DNA of 64,000 nucleotides from Bacteroidia bacterium. Lineage in GTDB: Bacteria; Bacteroidota; Bacteroidia; Flavobacteriales; Flavobacteriaceae. The DNA lies in the NCBI GenBank assembly GCA_030431695.1, contig JAUIIU010000008.1, forward strand, positions 1 through 64,000, written 5' to 3'. The position numbers and the translations under genes were made by a program. Shown here one piece after another: positions 26,253 to 33,894 of this stretch (position 1 is its first letter; the number at the start of each line of letters is the position of its first letter). The notes under the pieces were generated by a model that did no database searches, was not told the origin of the DNA, and worked only from the letters and a program-made list of their open reading frames with translations.

Positions 26253-27891
26253 TTTCGAGGTGCAGCACACTATTACAGCATGTTTTCCACACCGGATTGT
26301 AACTAACCACCACCAGCCCCCAAGGTTGTTTTGGGTCGGTAAGGAAAGCCATGATCCTCTCTTCCTCCGTCTGCTCGAATTGATCCAGCGGATCCTTCAA
26401 GATCAGGAGTTTCGGCCTGGTAACAATGCTTCGTGCCAGCAGTATCTTCTTAGTAACGGTATACGGGATCTGCTTGCCTTCCGGGTAGATGATTGTGTTG
26501 AGTCCTTTTGGCTGGGATTTTACGAATTCCGACAATCCTACATTTTCAACCGCCCACCTGATATCTTCTTTCGTCACCTCAGGATTTCCAAAGGTGATAT
26601 TCTCAAGCAATGTACCCTCAAACGGGGATTCCTCTGTTAGAGACTGCCCGATATTGGCCCTGAAGTGATTCAGCTGAATAGCATTCATTGAAATGTTGTT
26701 CACATAAACACTTCCATCCGTGGGCTCTAAAATACCGGAGATCAGTCTCAGCAGGGTCGATTTGCCCGATCCGCTGTGGCCAACAACCAGGACACGCGAG
26801 TTGCGATCCAGGACCAAGGAAATATTAGACAGGATCTTTTGCCTTCCGCCGTCCACACAAAAGCTTACTTTGTCAAGTTCCAGGGAAAAGTCCTGCTCGG
26901 TATCGAAGATCATTTCTCCTTCCTGTGGCTCCAGTTCTTTATCGACTACCTGCCCGATCTTCTCGAGTGAGGTTAGAATATCATAAAGGGACTCAAGTCC
27001 GAGTATCAGTTTTTCTACTGAACTTATCACCAGCAGTATGATGATCTCAGCGGCGACAAACTGTCCGATGTTCATTTCCTGGTTCAGTACGAGGATACCC
27101 CCTATTAGCAGGAGTCCGGCCGTTACCAGAACCTTAAAACCGATCATTTGAACAAATTGAATCAACAACACCCTGAAGTGAGATTCCCGACTCTCAAGGT
27201 AGTCGGCAACCAGGTCGTCGTTCTTCGACATTGCGAGTTTGGTTTTACCCGATAATTTGAAGCTTACGATGGTCCTGGCAACCTCCTGTATCCAGTGTGC
27301 GACGCGATATTTGTTCTTGGACTCGTTCAAACTGGTTTCCATACCTTTTCTGGCCGTGAATTTGAAAACCACGTATATCAGCAATAGCAACAATATGCCG
27401 TATATGATAAAGAAGGGATGGTAGAAGGAAAGCAGCAATAAACCAAGGATGATCTGTAACAGGGCTGCGGGAAAATCTACCAGTATTTTCGATAATCCTT
27501 TCTGAACGGCTAGTGTGTCGAAGAATCGGTTGGCCAACTCAGGCGGGTAATAATTCCGAAGTTCGCTCATTTTGATCTTCGGGAACCTGTAAGCGAATTC
27601 AAAAGAGGAACGGGTAAATATCTTCTGCTGGACGTTTTCGATTATTCTTATTTGCATCAATTGAAGGACACCTACAAATGCGACACCAACGGTTACCAGG
27701 ATCACCAGTACAATCCAGGAGGTGCTGATCTGAGCTCCCTGAATTAGGTTGATGATGGCCTGGATTCCAAGAGGTAGCGATAGGTTTACAATACCGGCAA
27801 AGATGGCATAGTAAAATACCTGGAGAATATCTTTCTTGTCCAGCTGAAGTAAGTTTATCAATCTTTGCCAGGGGGTCATTCTTTCTGTCAT
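26233..27891 (-). CDS. ABC exporter with degenerate ATPase domain
   Basis: A 552-residue half transporter: six-helix membrane domain (about 25-310) and a C-terminal nucleotide-binding domain (about 335-552). Walker A is intact (GHSGSGKST, Lys377). Other motifs are not. The Q-loop position reads SLTEESPF, the LSGGQ signature is replaced by IPYTV, Walker B plus catalytic Glu reads LLILKDP (Lys499, Asp500 where Asp, Glu are expected), and the H-loop reads VVSYNP with no His. A homodimer should bind ATP but hydrolyse it poorly or not at all. Gene order TetR-ABC-HlyD-TolC suggests a tripartite, type I-like exporter or efflux system. Substrate unknown. Confidence 0.8.
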   Translation of the reverse strand: MTERMTPWQRLINLLQLDKKDILQVFYYAIFAGIVNLSLPLGIQAIINLIQGAQISTSWIVLVILVTVGVAFVGVLQLMQIRIIENVQQKIFTRSSFEFAYRFPKIKMSELRNYYPPELANRFFDTLAVQKGLSKILVDFPAALLQIILGLLLLSFYHPFFIIYGILLLLLIYVVFKFTARKGMETSLNESKNKYRVAHWIQEVARTIVSFKLSGKTKLAMSKNDDLVADYLESRESHFRVLLIQFVQMIGFKVLVTAGLLLIGGILVLNQEMNIGQFVAAEIIILLVISSVEKLILGLESLYDILTSLEKIGQVVDKELEPQEGEMIFDTEQDFSLELDKVSFCVDGGRQKILSNISLVLDRNSRVLVVGHSGSGKSTLLRLISGILEPTDGSVYVNNISMNAIQLNHFRANIGQSLTEESPFEGTLLENITFGNPEVTKEDIRWAVENVGLSEFVKSQPKGLNTIIYPEGKQIPYTVTKKILLARSIVTRPKLLILKDPLDQFEQTEEERIMAFLTDPKQPWGLVVVSYNPVWKTCCNSVLHLENGTIKS

Positions 27892-27897
27892 GACAGT

Positions 27898-28572
27898 TTA
27901 TTTTTTCAGAATCTTTGACACCAGATCCAACAGGAAATCGGATGTCGACACCTTGTCATTGCAATTGGTTATCGACTTGAAGTGCTCTTTCAGGAACTGT
28001 TGGTGTAGTGAGGTCTCTATCAATGTACTTGCCAAACTGCTTGAAAAGTGGTAAGACGGGTCTACTTCGGCGACCATTTCTTCGACCCGGTGAACCAGCC
28101 GCTTGTATATTGAGAAATAGCCTTCCTTGTTCTCTTCATCCACCTCCTTGGTGAGATACGATTTAGAAAACTCGTTGACGACGATCTTATTCAAAAGAAC
28201 CTCATTGATGTGAACATAGGTGGAGTCTTCAACTATAGGCCTGCAGATGATCTCGATAGCCTTGTTCAGTTTTTCATCGGGATCGGCAATGCTGTGAGTT
28301 TCGAATACCAACCGGTACTCCATCCAACCCCAGTACCAGGAGGTAAGATATAGTAGCAGTTTATGCTTATTTTCAAAATACCGATATACGGAACTCTCAT
28401 TAGAGCCAATTGCCGAGCCGAGCTTTTTAAAGGTGAAACCTTCAAAACCGATCTCGTTTATAAGCAAAATACTCTGTTCGATTATCTTCTTTCCCAGAGC
28501 CGAAGACTCAGGGTCCTTGAGATACAATTTTTCGTGTACCGAGATCTTAAGATTTCCTAACAATTGCTTCAT
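27898..28572 (-). CDS. TetR/AcrR-family regulator of the export operon
   Basis: A 224-residue protein. The N-terminal helix-turn-helix is clear (FEGFTFKKLGSAIGSNESSVYRYFENKHKLLLYL, about residues 40-73); the C-terminal ligand domain is not conserved. It is the first gene of the operon, six bases before the ABC gene, so it probably regulates its own transcript. A palindrome at 28598-28610 upstream is the natural operator candidate. Confidence 0.85.
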   Translation of the reverse strand: MKQLLGNLKISVHEKLYLKDPESSALGKKIIEQSILLINEIGFEGFTFKKLGSAIGSNESSVYRYFENKHKLLLYLTSWYWGWMEYRLVFETHSIADPDEKLNKAIEIICRPIVEDSTYVHINEVLLNKIVVNEFSKSYLTKEVDEENKEGYFSIYKRLVHRVEEMVAEVDPSYHFSSSLASTLIETSLHQQFLKEHFKSITNCNDKVSTSDFLLDLVSKILKK

Positions 28573-28597
28573 ATTAACTTATTTAATCGCGAATATA

Positions 28598-28610
28598 ATA
28601 GTAATACTAT
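28598..28610. promoter_or_regulatory. Candidate TetR operator ATAGTA-A-TACTAT
   Basis: Perfect 6-1-6 inverted repeat centred 32 bases before the TetR start, in the gap shared with the divergent nitroreductase gene. Confidence 0.4.
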
Positions 28611-28691
28611 CATAATTGAGAGTATTTAACTTATTTTAACATCAGGACGCTAATGCCCACTAGTTCTAAAAGTCATATTTTTACCTCCCAA

Positions 28692-29264
28692 ATGATACAG
28701 ATGAATAGTAAAATGATCGATATAATAAAATCACGAAGAGCCGTTTACCCACCGCGGTACAATTCCGAAGAAATAACAAGGGAAGAGCTTGAAACAATAC
28801 TCGAGGCAGCGAACTGGGCACCCACACACAGGAGGACCGAACCATGGCGATTCAAGGTATTCCGAGGTAATGCGAAGATCAGCCTCGGCGCATTTCTTGC
28901 TGAAAAATACGGGCAGACTACCGAGAAGTACTCAGAATTCAAGCAGAAGAAGATCATAGAAAAGGCCCGGCGATCGGCTTGTGTAATTGCGATATGCATG
29001 CAGCGTGACCCGGAGGCATCTGTTCCCGAATGGGAAGAGGTGGCTGCTACTGCCATGGCGGTCCAGAATATGTGGCTCATGGCGCACAGTATGGGCATAG
29101 GGGGATACTGGAGTTCACCATCCTATATTGCGTTTCTCCATGAACATATTCAGATGAATGAAGGCGAAATCTGCCTGGGATTCTTCTATATGGGTAAGTA
29201 CGATGGGGAACCGGAAGAAGGAGTTCGGAAATCCGGTATTTCGGAGAAGACTACCTGGTACTGA
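28692..29264 (+). CDS. Nitroreductase-family FMN oxidoreductase
   Basis: Flavoenzyme reducing nitro or quinone compounds with NAD(P)H. The FMN-binding N-terminus SRRAVYPPRY and NWAPTHRRTEPWRF are typical; the C-terminal part contains MGIGGYWSSP and GFFYMG. The start is uncertain. The frame is open from 28653, but TATTTTTA at 28676-28683 is promoter-like, leaving ATG 28692 (MIQMNSKM), 28701 or 28713; family members begin close to MIDIIKSRRA. It diverges from the TetR export operon, so it may share its regulation. Confidence 0.8.
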   Translation: MIQMNSKMIDIIKSRRAVYPPRYNSEEITREELETILEAANWAPTHRRTEPWRFKVFRGNAKISLGAFLAEKYGQTTEKYSEFKQKKIIEKARRSACVIAICMQRDPEASVPEWEEVAATAMAVQNMWLMAHSMGIGGYWSSPSYIAFLHEHIQMNEGEICLGFFYMGKYDGEPEEGVRKSGISEKTTWY

Positions 29265-29362
29265 TCTATGACCTGGGAATTTGTTGCTTGCTGAAGTGGT
29301 TTCCACCCAAAATCGCTGGTTAGCATATTTCTGTATGGGTTCGTTGTTAACTAAAATGATTC

Positions 29363-29370
29363 TATATTTG
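29363..29370 (+). promoter_or_regulatory. -7 element TATATTTG for lspA
   Basis: Exact TAnnTTTG match 20 bases before ATG 29390; TTG at 29344-29346 could be part of the -33 box, though the spacing is short. Confidence 0.5.
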
Positions 29371-29389
29371 CAGCAGCAAAAAATTGCGG

Positions 29390-30013
29390 ATGAACAACAG
29401 ACGGAAATTCCTCTTTATCGGCCTGCTGATAGCGGCCGTACTTATCCTGGACCAGGCGCTCAAATTCTACGTAAAGACAAGCTTTCCCCTTAATGGTGGT
29501 TTTAATATGCTGGGTTTCGACTGGGCCCAGATCAAATTCACCGAGAATTACGGGATGGCGTTCGGACTGGAATTCGGGGGAAGAGGAGGAAAGATATTCC
29601 TTGGAGTGTTCCGTATCCTGGCAGGCTCCGGACTATTGTATTACACCTTCAAGTCGCTGAAAGAGGACAAGCGTTTTTCCTTCGTGATATCCCTGGCCCT
29701 GATCACGGCCGGTGCAATTGGTAATATCTTAGACGGCCTGTTCTACGGGGTGCTTTTTTCGAAGTCGACCGATATCACAGTGGCCGAGTTCCTGCCTGAA
29801 GAAGGAGGATACAGTTCGTTTTTCGATGGTCATGTGGTTGATATGTTCTATTTTCCAATTATTGACACTTACTGGCCCGATTGGGTGCCCTGGGTAGGCG
29901 GAGAGGTATTGAGATTCAACAATTACATTTTTAATTTTGCCGATCTGTCCATCACCGTAGGCGTGATTTGGATCATTCTCCTCGGGGCATTTTCGAAGAA
30001 ATTCTCGCTGTAG
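29390..30013 (+). CDS. lspA: Lipoprotein signal peptidase (SPase II)
   Basis: Inner membrane aspartyl protease that removes signal peptides from diacylated prolipoproteins. It has 207 residues and four membrane helices. Motifs: DQALKFYVK near the N-terminus, FTENYGMAFGL, GAIGNILDGLFYG with the first catalytic Asp, and FNFADLSITVG with the second. Insertions between them make it longer than the E. coli enzyme, as is usual in Bacteroidota. It would mature the lipoproteins encoded in the nos operon and elsewhere in this window. Confidence 0.92.
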   Translation: MNNRRKFLFIGLLIAAVLILDQALKFYVKTSFPLNGGFNMLGFDWAQIKFTENYGMAFGLEFGGRGGKIFLGVFRILAGSGLLYYTFKSLKEDKRFSFVISLALITAGAIGNILDGLFYGVLFSKSTDITVAEFLPEEGGYSSFFDGHVVDMFYFPIIDTYWPDWVPWVGGEVLRFNNYIFNFADLSITVGVIWIILLGAFSKKFSL

Positions 30014-30014
30014 A

Positions 30015-30515
30015 TCAGAAGAGCGCTCCACGGTATTCCCATACCTTCCAGAAGAATAACATCAGAAAAACAAAGGTTGCGAAAAGCTTCATAAAGGTAG
30101 AGGCCAGGAATCCTATAAAGGATCCGAAAGCCGCTTTCAACGCCTTGGGACCATCCGTCTGGTTAAAAGCCATTTCACCTACTAGTGCTCCCAGGAAGGG
30201 CCCGATCAGTATTCCGAAGGGAATAGGAGCGAAGATCCCCACAAAGAGTCCGATGATGGTTCCCCATGCGCCGGCCCTGCTACCCCCGAACTTCTTTGTT
30301 CCAATAGCGGGTATGATGTAGTCCAATATATAGATCCCAATCGCAACCACGCCGGTTATGATGATAAAGGTCCAGTCGAATGGAATTGAAGGAGCCAGGT
30401 ATAAAACGATCAACCCCAGCCAGCTGATTGGGGTGCCGGGAATTACCGGCAGTACACTACCAATGATCCCGATAAGCATCAGGATCAAACCAACCACGAG
30501 TAAAATGATATCCAT
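30015..30515 (-). CDS. DUF456 family membrane protein
   Basis: A 166-residue protein with five or six hydrophobic segments and Gly-rich helices (GLILMLIGIIGSVLPVIPGTPISW; GTKKFGGSRAGAWGTIIGLFVGIF). The GTKKFGGSRAGAWG motif is the signature of DUF456. Function unknown. It ends one base from the lspA stop on the other strand and diverges from blaI. Confidence 0.8.
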   Translation of the reverse strand: MDIILLVVGLILMLIGIIGSVLPVIPGTPISWLGLIVLYLAPSIPFDWTFIIITGVVAIGIYILDYIIPAIGTKKFGGSRAGAWGTIIGLFVGIFAPIPFGILIGPFLGALVGEMAFNQTDGPKALKAAFGSFIGFLASTFMKLFATFVFLMLFFWKVWEYRGALF

Positions 30516-30560
30516 ACGAACACATTAGATGTTAAAATTACACTTCTGTTACAACTTTTT

Positions 30561-30594
30561 AACTAAAAAATTAGTTTAAACTAAATATTTAGTT
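30561..30594. promoter_or_regulatory. Nested operator AACTAA...TTAGTT repeats upstream of BlaI gene 1
   Basis: Two 16-base sites of form AACTAA-N4-TTAGTT start at 30561 (imperfect centre) and 30579 (perfect palindrome AACTAAATATTTAGTT), 18 bases apart. The bases between them form a further palindrome TTAGTTTAAACTAA. The second site touches the -7 element, so a bound repressor would block transcription. Confidence 0.65.
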
Positions 30595-30601
30595 ATATTT
30601 G
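30594..30601 (+). promoter_or_regulatory. -7 element TATATTTG for BlaI/M56 pair 1
   Basis: Exact TAnnTTTG match 20 bases before the BlaI ATG, sharing one base with the upstream palindrome. Confidence 0.6.
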
Positions 30602-30621
30602 GATCGTAAACAAAGCAGATC

Positions 30622-30984
30622 ATGAAGCAACTTACCAAGGCAGAAGAGGATATCATGCAGATCCTGTGGGATCTCGGAGAGGCCAATGTAGCGGCGATCA
30701 TCGAGGAATTACCCGAGCCGAAGCCAGCCTACAATACTGTATCCACCATAGTTCGGATACTGGAGAGCAAAGATTTTGTAGACTATCGCAAGGAAGGCAG
30801 GGGTCATATTTATTTTCCCGCTGTGAAGAAGTCGGAGTACAGTAACCAGTCCATCAACAAACTGGTAGACGGTTATTTTCAAGGTTCATTTAAAAGTATG
30901 GTTTCATTCTTTGTGAAGAAGAACGATATCAGCATCAATGAGCTCGAGGCAATTATGAAGGAGATAAACAAGAAAGGATCATGA
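30622..30984 (+). CDS. BlaI/MecI-family repressor (pair 1)
   Basis: A 120-residue winged-helix repressor: LTKAEEDIMQILWDLGEANV, YNTVSTIVRILESKDFVDYRKEGRGHIYFPAV. These are the DNA-binding helix and the region cut by M56 sensors in BlaI/MecI proteins. The stop overlaps the M56 gene start by four bases (ATGA), the standard regulator/sensor arrangement. It should bind the nested palindromes upstream and repress its own operon. Whether it has anything to do with beta-lactams cannot be told. Confidence 0.88.
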   Translation: MKQLTKAEEDIMQILWDLGEANVAAIIEELPEPKPAYNTVSTIVRILESKDFVDYRKEGRGHIYFPAVKKSEYSNQSINKLVDGYFQGSFKSMVSFFVKKNDISINELEAIMKEINKKGS

Positions 30985-32384
30985 TACATTTCATTATACA
31001 GACCATCGCATTTCAGTTATTGTTCTTAGTGCTGTACGACCTTTTCCTTCGGAAGGAAACTTTCTTTAACTGGAATCGGATATACCTGCTTCTCACACCG
31101 GTTCTTAGCCTGGTGCTGCCGTTCGTACAAATAGAGCTCATCCGCAAATCCATTCCCGAGGAATTCATCATCCAACTCCCCGCCGTTATCGTCGGGAATG
31201 CAACAGCAGTAGAAGCTTCCTCTGCTTCGGGATGGCAGTTTTCATGGTTTTGGGTCTGGATGGCCGGGGCGGTCCTGAGTATAGGAATATTCGTTTACAA
31301 GTATTTCAGGATACAACGTATCAGGAAGGATTCTGTGTCAGCCGAATTTGAAGCCAGTCGTGTACGGATCATTCCGGGAAGCGACACTGCCTTTACTTTT
31401 TTCAGTACAATCTACCTCGGCGAGCTGCTTTCAGAAAAACAAAAACAACAGATACTGATGCATGAACAAATTCACGTTCGTGAGCGTCATACCATGGATC
31501 TCGTGCTGTTCGAGCTACTTCGTATCGTATTCTGGTTCAACCCGCTGGTCTACATTTTCCAGAATCGGATCTCGGCACTTCACGAATACACCGCCGATCA
31601 TAAGGTAGCCAGTGCCGCAGAGCTAAAATCCTATTACCAGGAGATACTATCCCAGGTATTTCAAACCGAGTCCGTATCGTTCATCAATACCTTTTTCAAA
31701 CATTCATTAATCAAAAATCGAATCATTATGTTACAGAAATCAAAATCAAGACAGATCTTCCAACTAAAATATTTACTCGTCCTGCCGGTGATCTGCGGGA
31801 TGTTGATCTACACTTCATGCGCCCAGGAAACAGAGCCCATTGCCGATAGCAGTAATGACTTTGTAGCCGGAACGAGCAGTGATATCATCAACGATATTGA
31901 TGCGTTAAAAGCTACCCTCGAAGCCAAAGGAACACTGAGCAAAGAAGAGAAACTCGCTTTGGAGAAATTGTACAGAAGTGCTCATGGTGGTGACAACCTG
32001 CATTTCGACAGTAAGAACAATGGACAAAAGGAATATTCTTTCAAGGAGCTGGACAAAGTCCCTACTTACCCCGGTTGTGAAGGGCTTTCCAACGATGCTT
32101 CCAGGAAGTGTTTTACTGAAAAAGTCGCAAATTTCGTAGTGCAGAATTTTAACACCAAGGTACCAAAGGACAGCGGTATTTCCGGCCGACAAAGAATCGC
32201 TGTACATTTCACAATCACGGAAACCGGTACCATCAAGAATATCAAAGCGAAAGCAGAGCACGGTCTGCTCATGGATGAGGCAATTCGCGTGGTTGAACAA
32301 CTGCCAGACATGATCCCTGGAGAGCATGAAGGTAAGAAGGTAAATGTGGCATTTGCCCTTCCGATTATCTTCGAAATAGACTAA
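30981..32384 (+). CDS. M56 (BlaR1-type) membrane metallopeptidase with TonB-like C-terminal domain
   Basis: A 467-residue membrane sensor protease. Helices lie near 1-20, 35-50 and 90-110; the zinc site is HEQIHVRERHTMD (about 164-176), and another helix near 262-280 ends in TSCAQE. The extracytoplasmic part (about 285-467) ends in a TonB-C-like domain (RIAVHFTITETGTIKNIKAK...VNVAFALPIIF). Members of this class cleave their BlaI partner when triggered. The signal here may be cell-envelope related, but no ligand is known. The tail resembles the separate lipoprotein encoded next. Confidence 0.85.
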   Translation: MIHFIIQTIAFQLLFLVLYDLFLRKETFFNWNRIYLLLTPVLSLVLPFVQIELIRKSIPEEFIIQLPAVIVGNATAVEASSASGWQFSWFWVWMAGAVLSIGIFVYKYFRIQRIRKDSVSAEFEASRVRIIPGSDTAFTFFSTIYLGELLSEKQKQQILMHEQIHVRERHTMDLVLFELLRIVFWFNPLVYIFQNRISALHEYTADHKVASAAELKSYYQEILSQVFQTESVSFINTFFKHSLIKNRIIMLQKSKSRQIFQLKYLLVLPVICGMLIYTSCAQETEPIADSSNDFVAGTSSDIINDIDALKATLEAKGTLSKEEKLALEKLYRSAHGGDNLHFDSKNNGQKEYSFKELDKVPTYPGCEGLSNDASRKCFTEKVANFVVQNFNTKVPKDSGISGRQRIAVHFTITETGTIKNIKAKAEHGLLMDEAIRVVEQLPDMIPGEHEGKKVNVAFALPIIFEID

Positions 32385-32403
32385 ACTTTTAATTTTAGTG
32401 GTT

Positions 32404-32436
32404 AAAGGGCCGGCATCTCAGGATCCGGCCTTTTTT
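32404..32436 (+). terminator. Hairpin terminator after M56 gene 1
   Basis: GGCCGG/CCGGCC stem with an 11-base loop, followed by six T bases, 24 bases after the stop. Confidence 0.75.
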
Positions 32437-32486
32437 AATGCCCCGATTTGGGTTAAATTCGTACATTCGGAGCCAAGCCGAAAGGA

Positions 32487-32966
32487 ATGAATGCACGACT
32501 TCCCATATTGTTTCTGCTGTTTCTCGCAACCTCTTGTCAGTTTTTCGAGACGGAGAAGATCTCTTCTGAAACCTTCTACGAAGAAGATATCAAAACAATA
32601 GACTGGAACGATGTGGATCAGTACCCGGCCTTTGCAGGTTGTAAGGATCTGATCGAAAAATCCGAACAGAAGGCTTGCTTCAGCTGGGAAGTAAGAAATG
32701 CCCTTGAGGGTATTCAAAGCGAAACGACTATAGGTTTCCGGGAGTCATTTACGGACACTATCTGGATCCGGCTGAGTGTTTCTGAAACTTCTGAACTGAC
32801 TGTTAGCGAGATCGAGATGGACAGCTTGCTGATGAGGGTATTTCCAAGATTCAAAGCTGAGGTGATTGGTAGGATCGAATCGCTTCAACTAGTTGAACCT
32901 GCTAACAAAAAGGGTATCCCGGTGCGAACCGAGTTCAGTTTACCAATCGTAATTCAGACCGAATAA
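32487..32966 (+). CDS. Lipoprotein related to the M56 C-terminal domain
   Basis: A 159-residue lipoprotein: signal MNARLPILFLLFLATSC with the lipobox LATSC (Cys17). The mature part shares the layout of the tail of the M56 protein encoded just upstream: VDQYPAFAGCKDLIEKSEQKACF against VPTYPGCEGLSNDASRKCF, then IWIRLSVSET against IAVHFTITET, and a final FSLPIVI against FALPIIF. This suggests a duplicated periplasmic domain made as a separate, membrane-tethered protein. Own function unknown. Its stop abuts the stop of the convergent gene. Confidence 0.75.
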   Translation: MNARLPILFLLFLATSCQFFETEKISSETFYEEDIKTIDWNDVDQYPAFAGCKDLIEKSEQKACFSWEVRNALEGIQSETTIGFRESFTDTIWIRLSVSETSELTVSEIEMDSLLMRVFPRFKAEVIGRIESLQLVEPANKKGIPVRTEFSLPIVIQTE

Positions 32967-33851
32967 TTATAGTCGGAATTTGTACCCGACAGAGAAATCA
33001 AGAGGGAATTCACCGTTACTGTCCACGCCTATACCAACAATATCGTTGTATGTAACGAACAACTGCCCGTTACCCAGCTGGATATCGGCTCCCAACCCGA
33101 AGGTCCCGGGAACATTCAGGTCGCCTCCTGATGCTGACTCAACGGTAGTCACTGGCATACCATTCACCATGGTGGTGACATTAAAATCCCTTTCAGAATA
33201 CGTATAGGCCACAAATTTACCATTGACATAAACATCAACTGTTTCCGTTCTAACGAATTTAAACCTGTAATTCAACGAGAATTGTGAAGCATTATACGTA
33301 TAGTCGCTGTTCTCGAAGGTCTGCTTGAATCTAAGTACAACCGAATGTCTTCTTAGTTTGACCTCGTCTACCAGTTCCAGGTCGGCACCTGCCGTGAACA
33401 AGGTGGCATTCTCAAGGTTTTCAGTAAAGATCGCATTGGAAAGCCCGATAAACGGCCCGAGACGAAGCTGGAGATCGATGTTTTCGGTGGAATCGTCATA
33501 GGAAGGATCTTCCCGCTTGTTATAGCTTCGGAAGTAATTGCGAAGGCTTGCGAGGGTTAATTTGGTCTTGTCTATATTCCCCGGAGAATCACTGGTGAAG
33601 AGCTTGAGCACGTCTTTATATTCCTCACTGTAACCTGAAGCCGATCGAGTGTTCTTCAATTCGGCAATGTCGTTGCCCTTTTTCAAAAAATAGCGGTATT
33701 CATCGTCGATAACATTCCACAGGAGTTCGATGGTTCCGTCCACTTCGGTCTTAAGGGAATAGGTTTGTCCGTCTACGGTATATTGTTGCTGACTAAAAGT
33801 GAAGGTACAACTTGCCAGTACAAAGCTGAAAATAAGCAGTAGGCGTTTCAT
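32967..33851 (-). CDS. Outer membrane beta-barrel-like protein
   Basis: A 294-residue secreted protein. The signal MKRLLLIFSFVLASCTFTFSQ fixes the start at 33851 although the frame is open to 33935; TACCTTTA at 33873-33880 on the minus strand is a likely -7 element and agrees. The N-terminal part (to about 120) is soluble. The rest alternates amphipathic strands (RLGPFIGLSNAIF, SVVLRFKQTFENSDYTYN) and ends FSVGYKFRL, the usual C-terminal aromatic/Leu of a barrel. The specific function is not recognised. Confidence 0.65.
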   Translation of the reverse strand: MKRLLLIFSFVLASCTFTFSQQQYTVDGQTYSLKTEVDGTIELLWNVIDDEYRYFLKKGNDIAELKNTRSASGYSEEYKDVLKLFTSDSPGNIDKTKLTLASLRNYFRSYNKREDPSYDDSTENIDLQLRLGPFIGLSNAIFTENLENATLFTAGADLELVDEVKLRRHSVVLRFKQTFENSDYTYNASQFSLNYRFKFVRTETVDVYVNGKFVAYTYSERDFNVTTMVNGMPVTTVESASGGDLNVPGTFGLGADIQLGNGQLFVTYNDIVGIGVDSNGEFPLDFSVGYKFRL

Positions 33852-33894
33852 ATGGGCAAAATTTGATTCGGTTAAAGGTAAAAAAAATATTGAA

